Below, piece by piece: positions 32,404-42,016 of a stretch of DNA of 64,000 nt. The DNA lies in NCBI RefSeq assembly GCF_017355835.1, contig NZ_JAFEWF010000002.1:372001-436000 (forward strand), written 5' to 3'. How positions within the stretch are numbered: position 1 is the first letter of the stretch; each line of letters starts with the position of its first letter. Source of the stretch: Desertivirga brevis (GTDB taxonomy: Bacteria; Bacteroidota; Bacteroidia; Sphingobacteriales; Sphingobacteriaceae). The notes below the pieces were generated by a model. The model was not told the DNA's origin. It saw only the letters and a program-made list of their open reading frames with translations, and did not search any database. A program made the translations under genes and the position numbers.

Positions 32404-33596
32404 TTTTTTTCAGCAAAGGTAAACGCTAATGAAAATCTTAGTGTATTGGCAAGTGGGGATTTTTGCTGATTAGCTAAAATATAAGCGAAGTCAAGATTGA
32501 AATAATTGTATTGAAGTCCGGCACCAAGGGTTAAATAATTCCTGTTGCCCTTATTAGGGTTCTCGTAAATATATCCGGCCCTTAACGCAAACTGCTTGTT
32601 ATAAACATATTCTAGGCCTGTTGAAAAGCTGATTTCCTGCATTTCCTCTTTAAAACCTCCAGGTGCATCCGTAAATGAACCAAAAATAGCTGATGGCACA
32701 GATAGAGTGGATGGATCACGACCAGATACAATAACTGTTTCATTATCTTCTGTTCTCGTTATAGGAGGAGAGGGCACTAACAACTTATTAATGTCAAGTG
32801 CAAACGTAAATTCACTTAATGCGTCGGGGAAAAACGTAGCTGCCCCGCCTAGTCGAAAATTAGTCGGTAGGAAAACTTTGTTGTTGCTTCCTTCAACATA
32901 TTCGATCTTGTTTCCAATATTTGATATGTGTAATCCTGCGGCTAATCGTGAATCGTAACCTAAGAATACAGTTTCTTTTTTAAGATAGGCTGAAACATCC
33001 GCTGCCAGAGCTGTACCTGGTTTTGCTTGTCCATTTCCGGTCACCATGTTCGACCCCAAACTGGAACGAATAAATCTAAGGGCAGTTCCAAGTGAAAAGT
33101 TTTCACCAAATTTCCTGGCAAAGGTTCCGTCTATGGCGAATTCATTAGGGCTATAGCTTCCAGTAGACTGACCAGATTCATTGGTTAGGGCTATGTCTCC
33201 GAGTGAAAAGTAACGTAGGCTTCCTCCAACAACATTCCTGTCGTCGAGTCTGTAATAGCCACTAAGATATGCCAGATTTATATCCGGAACTAGTCGTTGC
33301 AGCCATGGGCTATAAGATAAGGATACCGATCCATTACCCTGAGTGAAAGCAAGTTTAGAAGGATTCCAGTGAACTGAGTTCGCATCTGAAGATACCGCAA
33401 CTCCCGCTTCCCCCATAGCTCCAGCTCTGGAGTCAGGACCAATCAATAAAAAGGGCACCCCTGTTTGTATTAATCTGCTTCCAGATCGTCCGTCTGTCGT
33501 AGTTTCATCAACCGTACTTTGAGCTATAGAATCAAGTGAAGTAGATGTCAGGATAAATAAAGACAACGCCTTAATTATCTTGTTATAACCTTTCAT
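32400..33596 (-). CDS. porV: Type IX secretion outer membrane protein PorV
   Basis: A 398-aa outer-membrane beta-barrel protein with a signal peptide (DSIAQS). The RAGAMGEAGVAVSSDANSVHWNP block near residues 57-80 is the hallmark of PorV (LptO) in the FadL-like family; the barrel ends in aromatic-rich strands and finishes FAEKK. PorV is a shuttle and anchor for type IX cargo proteins and works with the sortase PorU, whose gene is not here. A near-match TACTTTTA, one base off TAnnTTTG, ends 4 nt before the ATG. It is followed by ispF and is divergent to gldJ. Confidence 0.92.
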   Translation of the reverse strand: MKGYNKIIKALSLFILTSTSLDSIAQSTVDETTTDGRSGSRLIQTGVPFLLIGPDSRAGAMGEAGVAVSSDANSVHWNPSKLAFTQGNGSVSLSYSPWLQRLVPDINLAYLSGYYRLDDRNVVGGSLRYFSLGDIALTNESGQSTGSYSPNEFAIDGTFARKFGENFSLGTALRFIRSSLGSNMVTGNGQAKPGTALAADVSAYLKKETVFLGYDSRLAAGLHISNIGNKIEYVEGSNNKVFLPTNFRLGGAATFFPDALSEFTFALDINKLLVPSPPITRTEDNETVIVSGRDPSTLSVPSAIFGSFTDAPGGFKEEMQEISFSTGLEYVYNKQFALRAGYIYENPNKGNRNYLTLGAGLQYNYFNLDFAYILANQQKSPLANTLRFSLAFTFAEKK

Positions 33597-33764
33597 GCTT
33601 TAAAAGTATTAAAAAAACGTTTATAACAACAATTATTTGGGTATTAAAGGCGAAAAACAAAGGTTTGTTTAATGTCCTTATTTCTAGGATCCTTTCTTAT
33701 AAAATTCGTAACTATCAAATAAAGTTTTCGTATCAGGAGCTTAATAATAGAGAACACATCTGCT

Positions 33765-33792
33765 TAAATCATTTTTTTATGTTAATGATTTA
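33765..33792. promoter_or_regulatory. Inverted repeat upstream of gldJ
   Basis: TAAATCATT and AATGATTTA form a 9-bp perfect inverted repeat around a 10-nt spacer, ending 35 nt before the gldJ ATG in the divergent porV/gldJ gap. It might be an operator or a 5'UTR hairpin. It is AT-rich, so chance is possible. Confidence 0.28.
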
Positions 33793-33827
33793 TAGCTACT
33801 TTTAGCAATTAATGCTCATAATAAAAA

Positions 33828-35438
33828 ATGAAAAGAATATCTATAGTTTTTACAACGGGGTTGCTTGTGCTGGGATTGTTTGGGACTGCATGTAAAAGCA
33901 AAAGTGGAGGAGCTTCTTCAAAAACGGGCTGGAAATACAATGACAAATATAACGGCGGTTTCCAGGTAGCAAAGAAAGTTAAACCGGGGGCAGGGCCAGG
34001 TTTGATAGCTATCGAAGGAGGAACTTTCGTTATGGGTGGTAGTCTTGATCAGGATCTATCCTACGAATTTGATAACGTTAGAAGAAGAGTTTCCGTGGCA
34101 TCGTTCTATATGGATGAGACTGAGGTTTCAAACGTAGACTGGCTGGAGTATCTTTATGACTTACGTCAAAAGTTTCCAAACGACAGAGAGCTGTATTATA
34201 ATGCACTTCCTGATACTCTTGTTTGGAGACGCCCATTATCATATAACGAACCATACGTCGATAACTACCTACGGCACCCTGCTTATCAGGACTATCCAGT
34301 TGTAGGTGTCACTTGGGAGCAAGCTGTGGCATACTCTGAGTGGCGTACCGATCACGTAAATGAGGGTATCCTTCGTGAAAGAGGTATTCTAGCTGACTTT
34401 AAAACTAAAACTGGTAAAGGTAATGGGCAGGCAGCAGGAGCATCAACTGCTTCAGCAGAGCCTTTCAATACGGATATTTACTTAAATGGTCAGATCAGAG
34501 GTGAGGGCATTGATGGAAAAAGGATGATCAAGGATCTAAGCCCTAATGCACAGGCTTCAGGAACTGGTGCAAAGAAGGGAGCTCCAACGCGTCCGGCGAG
34601 ACTGGAAGACGGTATTTTAACTCCTCCTTACAGGCTTCCAAGTGAAGCTGAATGGGAATATGCAGCCTTAGCTTTAGCAGGAAATACTGAGTATGAGAAT
34701 ATCAACGACGGCAAGATCTATCCCTGGAATGGTTTAGGGGTTCGCTCAGCTAAGCAAAGTACAAGGGGCTTAATTATGGCCAACTTTAAGAGAGGGCAGG
34801 GGGATAACATGGGTACTGGTGGATATTTGAATGATAAAGCAGATATTACAGCACCAGTAAAGAGCTACATTCCAAACGATTTCGGTTTATACAATATGGC
34901 CGGTAACGTTAACGAATGGGTGAGAGATACTTACAGAAAGCTCTCGTTTGAGGATTTCGAAGATTTCAATCCTTTCCGCGGAAACCAGTATGTGAATAAG
35001 CGTCTTGCTGATAGAAATACAGGGGTTTATGCCAAAGACAAATACGGTAAACCAATTAAAGATGCGGCTCCTTCAAGGAAGAAACAATCGTGGAAAGAAC
35101 TTAATGGTGCTGTTGATTCCAGCAGGAACGAAGCGATTGCGGGTAAGCCATTTAACCCTGACATGCGCGGTTTTAGAGATACAGTGGATGCAAAATTGTA
35201 CGGCACAACTACTTTGGTCAACGATCAATCAAAGGTATATAAGGGTGGATCCTGGAACGACCGGGCATATTGGTTAAATCCGGCAACAAGAAGATTTATG
35301 CAACAAGACGAATCAAGTGCAGAAGTAGGGTTCAGGTGTGCAATGAATATGGTTGGTACTGCGGAGATTAATCCAAAAGGAAAGCCTCAGTTCCGTCAGC
35401 CGCCTTCAAAAGCAGCTAAGTCATTGTCAAAAAGATAA
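33828..35438 (+). CDS. gldJ: Gliding motility lipoprotein GldJ
   Basis: A 536-aa lipoprotein with lipobox FGTAC (Cys22) and a formylglycine-generating-enzyme-like (SUMF1) domain. GGFQV then GPGLIAIEGGTFVMGG opens the domain; MDETEVSNVDWLEYL, HPAYQDYPVVGVTWEQA, RLPSEAEWEYA and GLYNMAGNVNEWVRD follow. The arrangement with a Gly-rich insertion in the middle and the N-terminal GW..N..GGFQ pattern fit GldJ better than the related GldK, and there is no gldLMN downstream. GldJ is needed for gliding and for stability of GldK and type IX secretion in flavobacteria. In Flavobacterium it is near porU-porV; here it is divergent from porV. Confidence 0.86.
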   Translation: MKRISIVFTTGLLVLGLFGTACKSKSGGASSKTGWKYNDKYNGGFQVAKKVKPGAGPGLIAIEGGTFVMGGSLDQDLSYEFDNVRRRVSVASFYMDETEVSNVDWLEYLYDLRQKFPNDRELYYNALPDTLVWRRPLSYNEPYVDNYLRHPAYQDYPVVGVTWEQAVAYSEWRTDHVNEGILRERGILADFKTKTGKGNGQAAGASTASAEPFNTDIYLNGQIRGEGIDGKRMIKDLSPNAQASGTGAKKGAPTRPARLEDGILTPPYRLPSEAEWEYAALALAGNTEYENINDGKIYPWNGLGVRSAKQSTRGLIMANFKRGQGDNMGTGGYLNDKADITAPVKSYIPNDFGLYNMAGNVNEWVRDTYRKLSFEDFEDFNPFRGNQYVNKRLADRNTGVYAKDKYGKPIKDAAPSRKKQSWKELNGAVDSSRNEAIAGKPFNPDMRGFRDTVDAKLYGTTTLVNDQSKVYKGGSWNDRAYWLNPATRRFMQQDESSAEVGFRCAMNMVGTAEINPKGKPQFRQPPSKAAKSLSKR

Positions 35439-35453
35439 GTAGCCCTTTATCAA

Positions 35454-35492
35454 TAAAAGAAAAGCCCGGATGTCCTCCGGGCTTTTCTTTTA
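35454..35492. terminator. Bidirectional terminator after gldJ
   Basis: A 17-bp perfect stem with core AAAGCCCGGA / TCCGGGCTTT and a 5-nt loop, with A-rich and T-rich flanks inside the stem, so it can stop transcription from both sides. It is the first of two hairpins between convergent gldJ and glyA. Confidence 0.85.
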
Positions 35493-35536
35493 AAAGCTAT
35501 ATAAGATGTATTTATCAAACTTACTACTGCGAAAGA

Positions 35537-35590
35537 AACTATATTAAATGAAAAAAGAGCGATGCCGCTCTTTTTTCATTTAATATAGTT
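35537..35590. terminator. 25-bp perfect hairpin, second terminator between gldJ and glyA
   Basis: The arms at 35537-35561 and 35566-35590 are perfect complements over 25 bp with the loop ATGC. Both arms carry AAAAAAGAGCG or its complement, so a GC-rich tip followed by a T-run is present on either strand. It lies 24 nt after the glyA stop on the minus strand. Confidence 0.9.
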
Positions 35591-35613
35591 CAATCTATGC
35601 TGATCAGGTATCC

Positions 35614-36885
35614 TTATTTGTATAATGGGAAATCCTCCATTAACTCTTCAACTTTTTTACGAACTTTCTTAAGAGCAGCCTGGTCATCAGAATTTTGAAT
35701 AACAGTATCGATCAGATCAACAATTTTATCCATGTGCTTCTCTTTTAAGCCACGGCTTGAGATTGCTGCTGAACCTACACGAATTCCTGAAGTAACAAAT
35801 GGTGATTTGTCATCAAATGGAACCATGTTTTTGTTAACGGTAATATGAGCTTGCTGTAAAGCCGCTTCAGCTACTTTACCAGTAATGTTCTTATTTCTAA
35901 GATCGATCAGCATTAAATGGTTGTCTGTACCCCCAGAAATAATCTCATAACCACGGTTTACAAAGGCATCCGCCATTGCAGTTGCATTTTTCTTAACTTG
36001 TGTTACGTATTTTAGGTAGTCGTCTGTTAAGGCTTCACCAAAAGCAATTGCTTTAGCAGCGATAACATGCTCTAAAGGACCACCTTGAGTTCCAGGGAAT
36101 ACAGCCATATCGAGTAATGAAGACATAGGCCTGATTTCACCTTTAGGGGTTTTTAAACCAAAAGGATTTTCAAAGTCTTTTCCTAACATGATCATACCAC
36201 CACGGGGACCTCTAAGGGTTTTATGCGTTGTAGTAGTAACAACATGGCAATGAGGTAGTGGATTGTCCAGAAGTCCTTTAGCAATCAATCCAGCAGGGTG
36301 AGAAATATCTGCTAAAACTAGAGCTCCAATTTGATCGGCAACTTCCCGGATAAATTTATAATCCCACTCACGAGAATAAGCGGAAGCTCCACAAACTATC
36401 AATTTTGGTTTTTCCCTTAGCGCTGTTTCTTCCAGTTGTTTGTAGTTGATTCTTCCTGTTTCTTTTTCAACTCCATAGAAGAATGGCTGGTAAAGCTTAC
36501 CTGAGAAGTTAACAGGAGAACCATGAGTTAAGTGTCCTCCATGAGAAAGATCAAATCCTAAGATTTTATCACCAGGTTGAAGCAAAGCAAGCATTACTGC
36601 GGCATTTGCTTGTGCCCCTGAGTGAGGCTGTACGTTTACCCACGCTGCATTGAAAAGCTCCTTCGCGCGCTCAATTGCGATTGACTCGATTTGATCTACA
36701 ACTTCACAGCCACCGTAATAACGCTTTCCCGGAAGTCCTTCTGCATATTTGTTTGTAAGAACAGATCCTGCCGCTTCCATTACCTGTTTGCTTACAAAGT
36801 TTTCAGAAGCAATAAGTTCCAGACCGCTTTCCTGGCGCTCTAGTTCTTCTTCAATCAGCTTAAAGATAACTTTATCTTTCTTCAT
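35614..36885 (-). CDS. glyA: Serine hydroxymethyltransferase
   Basis: A 423-aa PLP enzyme that interconverts serine and glycine and charges tetrahydrofolate with a one-carbon unit. The PLP-binding Lys is in [36 protein letters not shown] and [10 protein letters not shown] are also present. It starts 24 nt after scpA ends on the same strand and is probably co-transcribed with scpA. It ends at the large palindromic terminator. Confidence 0.97.
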   Translation of the reverse strand: MKKDKVIFKLIEEELERQESGLELIASENFVSKQVMEAAGSVLTNKYAEGLPGKRYYGGCEVVDQIESIAIERAKELFNAAWVNVQPHSGAQANAAVMLALLQPGDKILGFDLSHGGHLTHGSPVNFSGKLYQPFFYGVEKETGRINYKQLEETALREKPKLIVCGASAYSREWDYKFIREVADQIGALVLADISHPAGLIAKGLLDNPLPHCHVVTTTTHKTLRGPRGGMIMLGKDFENPFGLKTPKGEIRPMSSLLDMAVFPGTQGGPLEHVIAAKAIAFGEALTDDYLKYVTQVKKNATAMADAFVNRGYEIISGGTDNHLMLIDLRNKNITGKVAEAALQQAHITVNKNMVPFDDKSPFVTSGIRVGSAAISSRGLKEKHMDKIVDLIDTVIQNSDDQAALKKVRKKVEELMEDFPLYK

Positions 36886-36909
36886 TACTTATGTTTAATT
36901 ATTTATAAA

Positions 36910-37668
36910 CTACTCTAATTCTGTTCTTTTGTTCCAAACGGAGAAGTCATTAAATCCCAGACCTGTTTGAATTGATATCAATTGCTGCTGCAACATTTCT
37001 AACACCGCCAAAAAGTTGTATACAAAGTGAACTTTATTCTCGGAATTCCTGAGCATCTGCTGGAAATCTATTTTCTCATTAAGGCTTAACAACTCGCCTA
37101 TCACCTTTTTTTGCTGCTCAATAGTATAGGGATATTGAACAACAGTGTGGGTGGCATCTACGCTACGACTCCTGTATCTGCTCATTATCCTTTCGTAAAC
37201 AAGCAGTAGTCGATATAAGCCTAACGTCGATAGCTCCTCACCAGCCTCAGAGGTTTCAGCAGCCAGTTTGAGATCTTCTGCAATATTTCCTCGTTTCTCT
37301 TGCTTGAACCTCTCAGCCTCGTACACCCTCAATTCCTCAGCAACTTGTTTGAATTTCTTGTACTCAATAAGTTTCTGAACGAGGTCTTTCTTCAGATCAA
37401 TCTCGTTCCCCACCTCGTCCAGCTCCGGCCTGGGTAAAAGCATTTTTGCTTTAATTCGCATTAAGGTAGCTGCAATGAAAATAAATTCACTTGCAATTTC
37501 AATGTTAAGGGCGTTTAGCTGCTGAATATAGCCAAGAAAATCGTCCGTAATTTTTGCAATGGGAATGTCGTGAATATCCAGTTCGTCTCGTTCAATGAAG
37601 AACAAAAGAAGATCAAAGGGGCCTTCAAACTGGGGCAGCTTTATTGCGAAAGTTTCTTGCTGTATCAC
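36910..37668 (-). CDS. scpA: Segregation and condensation protein A
   Basis: A 252-aa kleisin that bridges the SMC heads in the bacterial condensin. N-terminal FEGPFDLLLFFIERDELDIHDIPI and the following helix with IASEFIFIAATLMRIKAKMLLPRP are signature blocks. The middle is charged and variable, and the C terminus holds a winged-helix-like segment. The start is a GTG at 37668, with a TATTTTTG box ending 7 nt upstream; no ATG is nearby. scpB and smc are not in the window. Confidence 0.92.
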   Translation of the reverse strand: MIQQETFAIKLPQFEGPFDLLLFFIERDELDIHDIPIAKITDDFLGYIQQLNALNIEIASEFIFIAATLMRIKAKMLLPRPELDEVGNEIDLKKDLVQKLIEYKKFKQVAEELRVYEAERFKQEKRGNIAEDLKLAAETSEAGEELSTLGLYRLLLVYERIMSRYRSRSVDATHTVVQYPYTIEQQKKVIGELLSLNEKIDFQQMLRNSENKVHFVYNFLAVLEMLQQQLISIQTGLGFNDFSVWNKRTELE

Positions 37669-37675
37669 CGCGAGG

Positions 37676-37683
37676 CAAAAATA
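37676..37683 (-). promoter_or_regulatory. Promoter -7 box (TATTTTTG) of scpA-glyA
   Basis: On the minus strand TATTTTTG matches TAnnTTTG and ends 7 nt before the GTG of scpA. It fits a leaderless mRNA with a GTG start. Confidence 0.5.
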
Positions 37684-37922
37684 AAAAAATTGAGGGTTAT
37701 ATTCTTATTGTGGACGAAAAGATTTATTGATGGTGGTTTTGAACCACTTTGTAATAATAATGACTAATGTTAATTCAGAACAATTACTGCCCGTAAACGT
37801 TTAAATAGAACACTCTGTTGACCTAATTGAGACTTCTTGCTTTTGTAAATAAACGCAATCTAATCACATTTTGTCAATTTTATTGAGTTAATTTGTGGTT
37901 TGATTTTTAACAACCTACCAGC

Positions 37923-39851
37923 ATGGAAGTAAAGGCGGGAGAACTTTTAGAGCAAATAAACTTTCCTTCTGATCTAAAGAAATTTAGCGACAATGACTTA
38001 GAAAAAGTTTGTCAGGAGTTGCGTCAATATATTATTGATGTAGTTTCTGTCAATGGTGGTCATTTTGGCGCAAGTTTAGGGGTTGTCGAGCTTTCCGTTG
38101 CTTTACATTATATTCTTAATACGCCCTATGACCAACTTGTCTGGGATGTCGGCCACCAGGCCTACGGGCACAAAATATTGACAGGACGCCGTTCTGTTTT
38201 TCATACAAATCGCATTTATAAAGGCATAAGCGGCTTTCCAAAAAGATCCGAGAGTGAGTACGATACATTTGGAGTAGGACACTCTTCTACTTCTATTTCG
38301 GCAGCCCTCGGTATGGCTGTAGCTTCCCAATATAAAGGAGAGAAGGACCGTCAACATGTTGCTGTAATTGGTGACGGAGCGATGACAGCAGGAATGGCTT
38401 TCGAAGCACTTAATCACGCAGGTATAGAAAACTCGAACCTTCTGGTGATCCTGAATGATAACTGTATGTCTATCGACCCTAATGTAGGTGCTCTAAAGGA
38501 GTATTTAACAGACATTACAACCTCCAGACAGTACAATAAGTTTAGAGACGATATTTCACACGTTCTTGGCAAGCTTTCGGAGCTTGGTCCTAACGCACAC
38601 ACTGTCGTTAAGAAAATAGAAAAAAGCATTAAGGGAACCTTGCTCAAAAAGAGTAACTTCTTTGAAGCACTTAAATTTCGTTATTTTGGTCCTATTGACG
38701 GGCACGACGTGAAGCATCTTGTGAAGGTTTTGCGGGATTTACGCGAAATTCCGGGGCCCAAGCTACTCCACTGTGTTACTGTAAAAGGAAAGGGCTTTGC
38801 TCTTGCGGAAAAAGATCAAACGAAATGGCACGCTCCCGGTCTTTTCGATAAGATCACCGGAGAAATCAAAAAGACTGTTTCTGAGAAACCGCAGCCACCG
38901 AAATATCAGGATGTGTTCGGTCATACCATAGTCGAACTTGCAGAAGCAAATCCAAAGATCATGGGGATAACTCCCGCTATGCCTTCAGGTAGTTCCTTGA
39001 ATATTATGATGAAGGCAATGCCAAAGAGAGCATTTGATGTTGGTATCGCAGAGCAGCACGCGGTCACTTTTTCGGCCGGGCTTGCAACTCAAGGCCTAGT
39101 GCCATTCTGTAATATCTACTCCAGCTTCATGCAGCGCGCCTACGATCAGGTGATCCATGATGTTGCACTGCAAAAGCTCAATGTAGTGTTCTGCCTTGAC
39201 CGGGGCGGGTTTGCAGGAGCGGACGGAGCTACCCATCATGGCGCATATGACCTTGCTTATATGCGTAGTATTCCTAATATGATCGTTTCTGCACCTATGA
39301 ACGAAGAAGAGCTGCGAAACCTCATGTACACTGCTCAATTGGATAATATGGGTCCGTTTTCTATTCGTTATCCGAGAGGACAGGGCGTATTAACTGATTG
39401 GAGGAGACCCCTGAATGCCATTCCTGTGGGTAAGGGACGCAAGGTTTGTGATGGGGAGGATGTCGCAATTCTAACCGTTGGGCACATTGGTAACGAAGCA
39501 GTAAAAGCTACGCTTAGCCTCAACGAGGAAGGAATTTATCCTGCTCATTATGACTTGAGGTTTGTAAAGCCTCTGGACGAAGATTTACTACACGAAGTGT
39601 TTAGAAAATTTGATAAGGTTATTACGGTTGAAGATGGATGCCTGCCTGGAGGGTTTGGGAGTGCTGTGGTTGAGTTTATGGCGGATAAAGGATATACAGC
39701 GAAAGTAACTCGTCTCGGGATCCCAGATTCAATTATTGAGCACGGTGAACAAGCCGAGCTATGGGCAGAGTGTGGATTTGATGCAAATGGAATCGCAGCC
39801 TCCGTGAGAAACATGGCTGTTAGCCGAAAAACAGAGAGTCTTGCCAGCTAA
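37923..39851 (+). CDS. dxs: 1-deoxy-D-xylulose-5-phosphate synthase
   Basis: A 642-aa thiamine diphosphate enzyme, the entry point of the MEP isoprenoid pathway and of thiamine/pyridoxal synthesis, joining pyruvate and glyceraldehyde 3-phosphate. [18 protein letters not shown] and the ThDP motif [18 protein letters not shown]...NDN are visible. The transketolase-like central domain has [13 protein letters not shown] and [18 protein letters not shown]. The C-terminal domain is complete. It is divergent from scpA, and a weak TAATTTG lies about 27 nt upstream. Confidence 0.97.
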   Translation: MEVKAGELLEQINFPSDLKKFSDNDLEKVCQELRQYIIDVVSVNGGHFGASLGVVELSVALHYILNTPYDQLVWDVGHQAYGHKILTGRRSVFHTNRIYKGISGFPKRSESEYDTFGVGHSSTSISAALGMAVASQYKGEKDRQHVAVIGDGAMTAGMAFEALNHAGIENSNLLVILNDNCMSIDPNVGALKEYLTDITTSRQYNKFRDDISHVLGKLSELGPNAHTVVKKIEKSIKGTLLKKSNFFEALKFRYFGPIDGHDVKHLVKVLRDLREIPGPKLLHCVTVKGKGFALAEKDQTKWHAPGLFDKITGEIKKTVSEKPQPPKYQDVFGHTIVELAEANPKIMGITPAMPSGSSLNIMMKAMPKRAFDVGIAEQHAVTFSAGLATQGLVPFCNIYSSFMQRAYDQVIHDVALQKLNVVFCLDRGGFAGADGATHHGAYDLAYMRSIPNMIVSAPMNEEELRNLMYTAQLDNMGPFSIRYPRGQGVLTDWRRPLNAIPVGKGRKVCDGEDVAILTVGHIGNEAVKATLSLNEEGIYPAHYDLRFVKPLDEDLLHEVFRKFDKVITVEDGCLPGGFGSAVVEFMADKGYTAKVTRLGIPDSIIEHGEQAELWAECGFDANGIAASVRNMAVSRKTESLAS

Positions 39852-39870
39852 TTATTTCTGTTCAATATAT

Positions 39871-39918
39871 AATGAAGAAGGTGGATTTGCATTTAAAAGC
39901 GAATCCACCTTCTTCATT
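39871..39918. terminator. Long hairpin between dxs and the DUF3109 gene
   Basis: A 20-bp stem (AATGAAGAAGGTGG... with one T-G pair) around an 8-nt loop lies 19 nt after the dxs stop and 7 nt beyond the end of the convergent DUF3109 gene. No long T-run follows on either strand, so it may work as a weak bidirectional terminator or as an mRNA 3'-end stabiliser. Confidence 0.65.
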
Positions 39919-39925
39919 TATAAGG

Positions 39926-40498
39926 CTACTGTTCTTTTAGAAGTTCAGCAGCTGCCTCTACCTCGTTATACCAGTCTTCTCCGTAATTTCTAATCAGAGG
40001 CTCTTTTAAAAACTTGTAAACCGGAACTTTTAAGGAGTTTCCAAATGAACAAGCAGGACTGCATATATGCCAGCGGTCATAGTTCAAAACCTCAAATTCG
40101 GGATAAGACGTTATCCGGATAGGGTACAAATGACAAGAAACAGGTTTTTTCCAATGTATTTTTCCTTCTAGATAAGCTTTTTCAATTGCACATTTGCTTA
40201 TTCCATTCTCCCACATTACATAAGCACATTCCTTATTGCCATCAACACAGGGTGTTGTGTAATCTCCTTCAAAATCCTCTACCCAGGTACCGTACTCTTC
40301 AACCGTCTTAATTCCTTCTTCGGTCATGTAAGGCTTTACAAGTGGGTATATCTCCTCCAAAACTTTAAGTTCCGGCTTAGTTAAGGGCGCCCCTGAATCT
40401 CCCTCAACACAACATGCTCCTTTGCATTTTTCCAAGTTGCACACAAAATTCTCACTGAAGACATCCTCATGCACTAAAGTGTGCTGTATCTCTATCAT
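39926..40498 (-). CDS. DUF3109 family cysteine-rich protein
   Basis: A 190-aa cytosolic protein with at least eight conserved-looking cysteines: CNLEKCKGACC near the N terminus, then Cys in TTPCVDG, KECAYV, KCAIEK, SCHLYPI and ICSPACSFG. This layout fits the DUF3109 (YkgJ-like) group, expected to bind an Fe-S cluster or zinc. The function is not known. I chose the ATG at 40498; an in-frame TTG two codons earlier is less likely. It follows the DUF3108 gene by 21 nt on the same strand. Confidence 0.82.
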   Translation of the reverse strand: MIEIQHTLVHEDVFSENFVCNLEKCKGACCVEGDSGAPLTKPELKVLEEIYPLVKPYMTEEGIKTVEEYGTWVEDFEGDYTTPCVDGNKECAYVMWENGISKCAIEKAYLEGKIHWKKPVSCHLYPIRITSYPEFEVLNYDRWHICSPACSFGNSLKVPVYKFLKEPLIRNYGEDWYNEVEAAAELLKEQ

Positions 40499-40519
40499 GC
40501 TCAATAATTACTATAATGA

Positions 40520-41293
40520 TTATTTACTTACGTTAAGGGGATATTTTAGATTATTTGCTGAGGTAAGTTCCATAGTAACTGAACCGACCAGAATGTCTAC
40601 CTGAGCTTTAACTGGAATCCTGTTGCCATCGTCTGTGATCCATAAATAAAGTTTACTGTCTTTTTTAAAGATCCTGCCAGGTTGAATGGTCGGACTAAAC
40701 TTTAAGCAGTTAAAATACCCTAAGGCTGTTTTCACCCTTTCTTTGCCTATATAGGTTATGTCAAGCGATGCAACAGTATCATCAAGAAAATAATACATTT
40801 TTAAAGGTGCACCTGCTTTCACATCTTTCATATCCAAATTTCTGGCAAAGTAATAAGCTGAAACCACATCAAAGGTCTGGTCTTTGGCTTTAAATGTTCC
40901 TTTATTGGCAACCACTTTATGTTGCTCCTGATAGAAACGTGCCTTATCTTTCCTTCTGTAATTCGACTCATGAATGTTCTCTGTGTACAGATGAGGAAGG
41001 AATGTCTCCTTGTCAATGAACGAATCGTAGCGGTTCCTCACTTTGTAAAAAATATCAAAGGTGCCGGAAGTCTTTCCCTGAGCAATCAGATTAAAAACAG
41101 GCCTATTACTTAGCTTTAAATCAGAATCCTCCACTTTCAAGGTTGCTTCTGCTGCAGTAATGAACCCATATCTAAGGCGATATTTCAGCGTTTCACCTGG
41201 TTTAAAAACAGGCTCATTTTTGCTATCAAGAGTTTGGGCAAAAACAAACTGAGTTGCTAGTCCAAATATTATTAGTGCGAATAATCTCTTCAT
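40520..41293 (-). CDS. DUF3108 domain periplasmic protein
   Basis: A 257-aa exported protein with a signal peptide (QFVFAQ). The rest fits DUF3108: a beta-rich domain with GETLKYRLRYGFITAAEATLKV near the N terminus and LYLWITDDGNRIPVKAQVDI, GSVTMELT near the end. The family is common in Gram-negatives with unknown role, perhaps in the cell envelope. It is followed by the DUF3109 gene. Confidence 0.82.
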   Translation of the reverse strand: MKRLFALIIFGLATQFVFAQTLDSKNEPVFKPGETLKYRLRYGFITAAEATLKVEDSDLKLSNRPVFNLIAQGKTSGTFDIFYKVRNRYDSFIDKETFLPHLYTENIHESNYRRKDKARFYQEQHKVVANKGTFKAKDQTFDVVSAYYFARNLDMKDVKAGAPLKMYYFLDDTVASLDITYIGKERVKTALGYFNCLKFSPTIQPGRIFKKDSKLYLWITDDGNRIPVKAQVDILVGSVTMELTSANNLKYPLNVSK

Positions 41294-41360
41294 ATTTTAA
41301 TTCTCCGTCCCATCTTTATACTGACAAGACGAAAGGAGGTTGGTTTAAAGTTGCATCCCC

Positions 41361-41876
41361 CTAATCTTTTCTTTTATAGATGGGGACAGTTGAGCAAGGT
41401 TCACCATACATAATACTTTTTGCAACTTTAGTTAACCGTGCAGTCAGTTCTACATACGCCGATACCGGGATATTTATTTCTCCGCAGCCTTTTATAACTA
41501 CGCGTTCATCCTTATACTTCTCGATATCAATAGTATTTATAGCTTTTTCCAAAATAACCGTCTCTAAGGTCTCCAATGAACCAAATACTATTGTGGAAGC
41601 ATATGATGACATTCTGTTAGCCAAAAGCATATAGGCCCATGTTGGCACGATCGCATCAGAAGAGCATGTTATAGCCACGTGCTTACCCTGATACTGAGTC
41701 CAGTCATGTTGCTTAATAAATTCCCTAAAGTCTTTCTCCTTTAATATCAAACCATGGAAAAGATTATCCTTTATGTCATAAACAATTCTTTCCCCCGAAG
41801 GATAAATTTCTGCAAGATCAAAGCTGATCAATCCACTTTGAGCTACTTTATTTATTATATTTTCCTGAATTTCCAT
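41361..41876 (-). CDS. DUF2480 family protein
   Basis: A 171-aa soluble protein with no signal or membrane segment. The whole sequence, including FDLAEIYPSGERIVYDIKDNLFHGLILKEKDFR and VPTWAYMLL, fits DUF2480, a Bacteroidota family without known function. The ATG at 41876 is chosen over a GTG at 41891: the promoter box TACCTTTG lies at 41894-41901, so the GTG would fall outside or at the very edge of the transcript. Confidence 0.8.
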   Translation of the reverse strand: MEIQENIINKVAQSGLISFDLAEIYPSGERIVYDIKDNLFHGLILKEKDFREFIKQHDWTQYQGKHVAITCSSDAIVPTWAYMLLANRMSSYASTIVFGSLETLETVILEKAINTIDIEKYKDERVVIKGCGEINIPVSAYVELTARLTKVAKSIMYGEPCSTVPIYKRKD

Positions 41877-41893
41877 ATCTCGTAAAGTCACTA

Positions 41894-41901
41894 CAAAGGT
41901 A
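41894..41901 (-). promoter_or_regulatory. Promoter -7 box (TACCTTTG) of the DUF2480 gene
   Basis: TACCTTTG on the minus strand matches TAnnTTTG. It lies 17 nt before the ATG at 41876 and rules against the alternative GTG start at 41891. Confidence 0.5.
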
Positions 41902-41959
41902 TTACCAAATGACTTAGAAGGAGTTAAGCTTTTGTAAAATTCTACTTCTTGTATTATCT

Positions 41960-41996
41960 ATATAAATAAAAAAACCGGAAGGTATCCTTCCGGTTT
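41960..41996 (-). terminator. Terminator of the ppiD-like gene
   Basis: AAACCGGAAGG pairs with CCTTCCGGTTT (11 bp) around TAT. Read on the minus strand it is followed by a T-rich run. It ends the coaX-OMP-lptC-ppiD transcript. Confidence 0.87.
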
Positions 41997-42016
41997 CAAT
42001 CTTTTATCTGCCGATC

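Noticed and set aside
33828..35438. Call of GldK instead of GldJ
   Set aside because: Both share the SUMF1 domain, but the N-terminal pattern and lack of gldLMN downstream favour GldJ.
37868..37895. Promoter of dxs with TTTTG and TAATTTG
   Set aside because: The -7 element lacks one base of TAnnTTTG and the spacing to the -33 element is only 15 nt, so I did not list it as a promoter.
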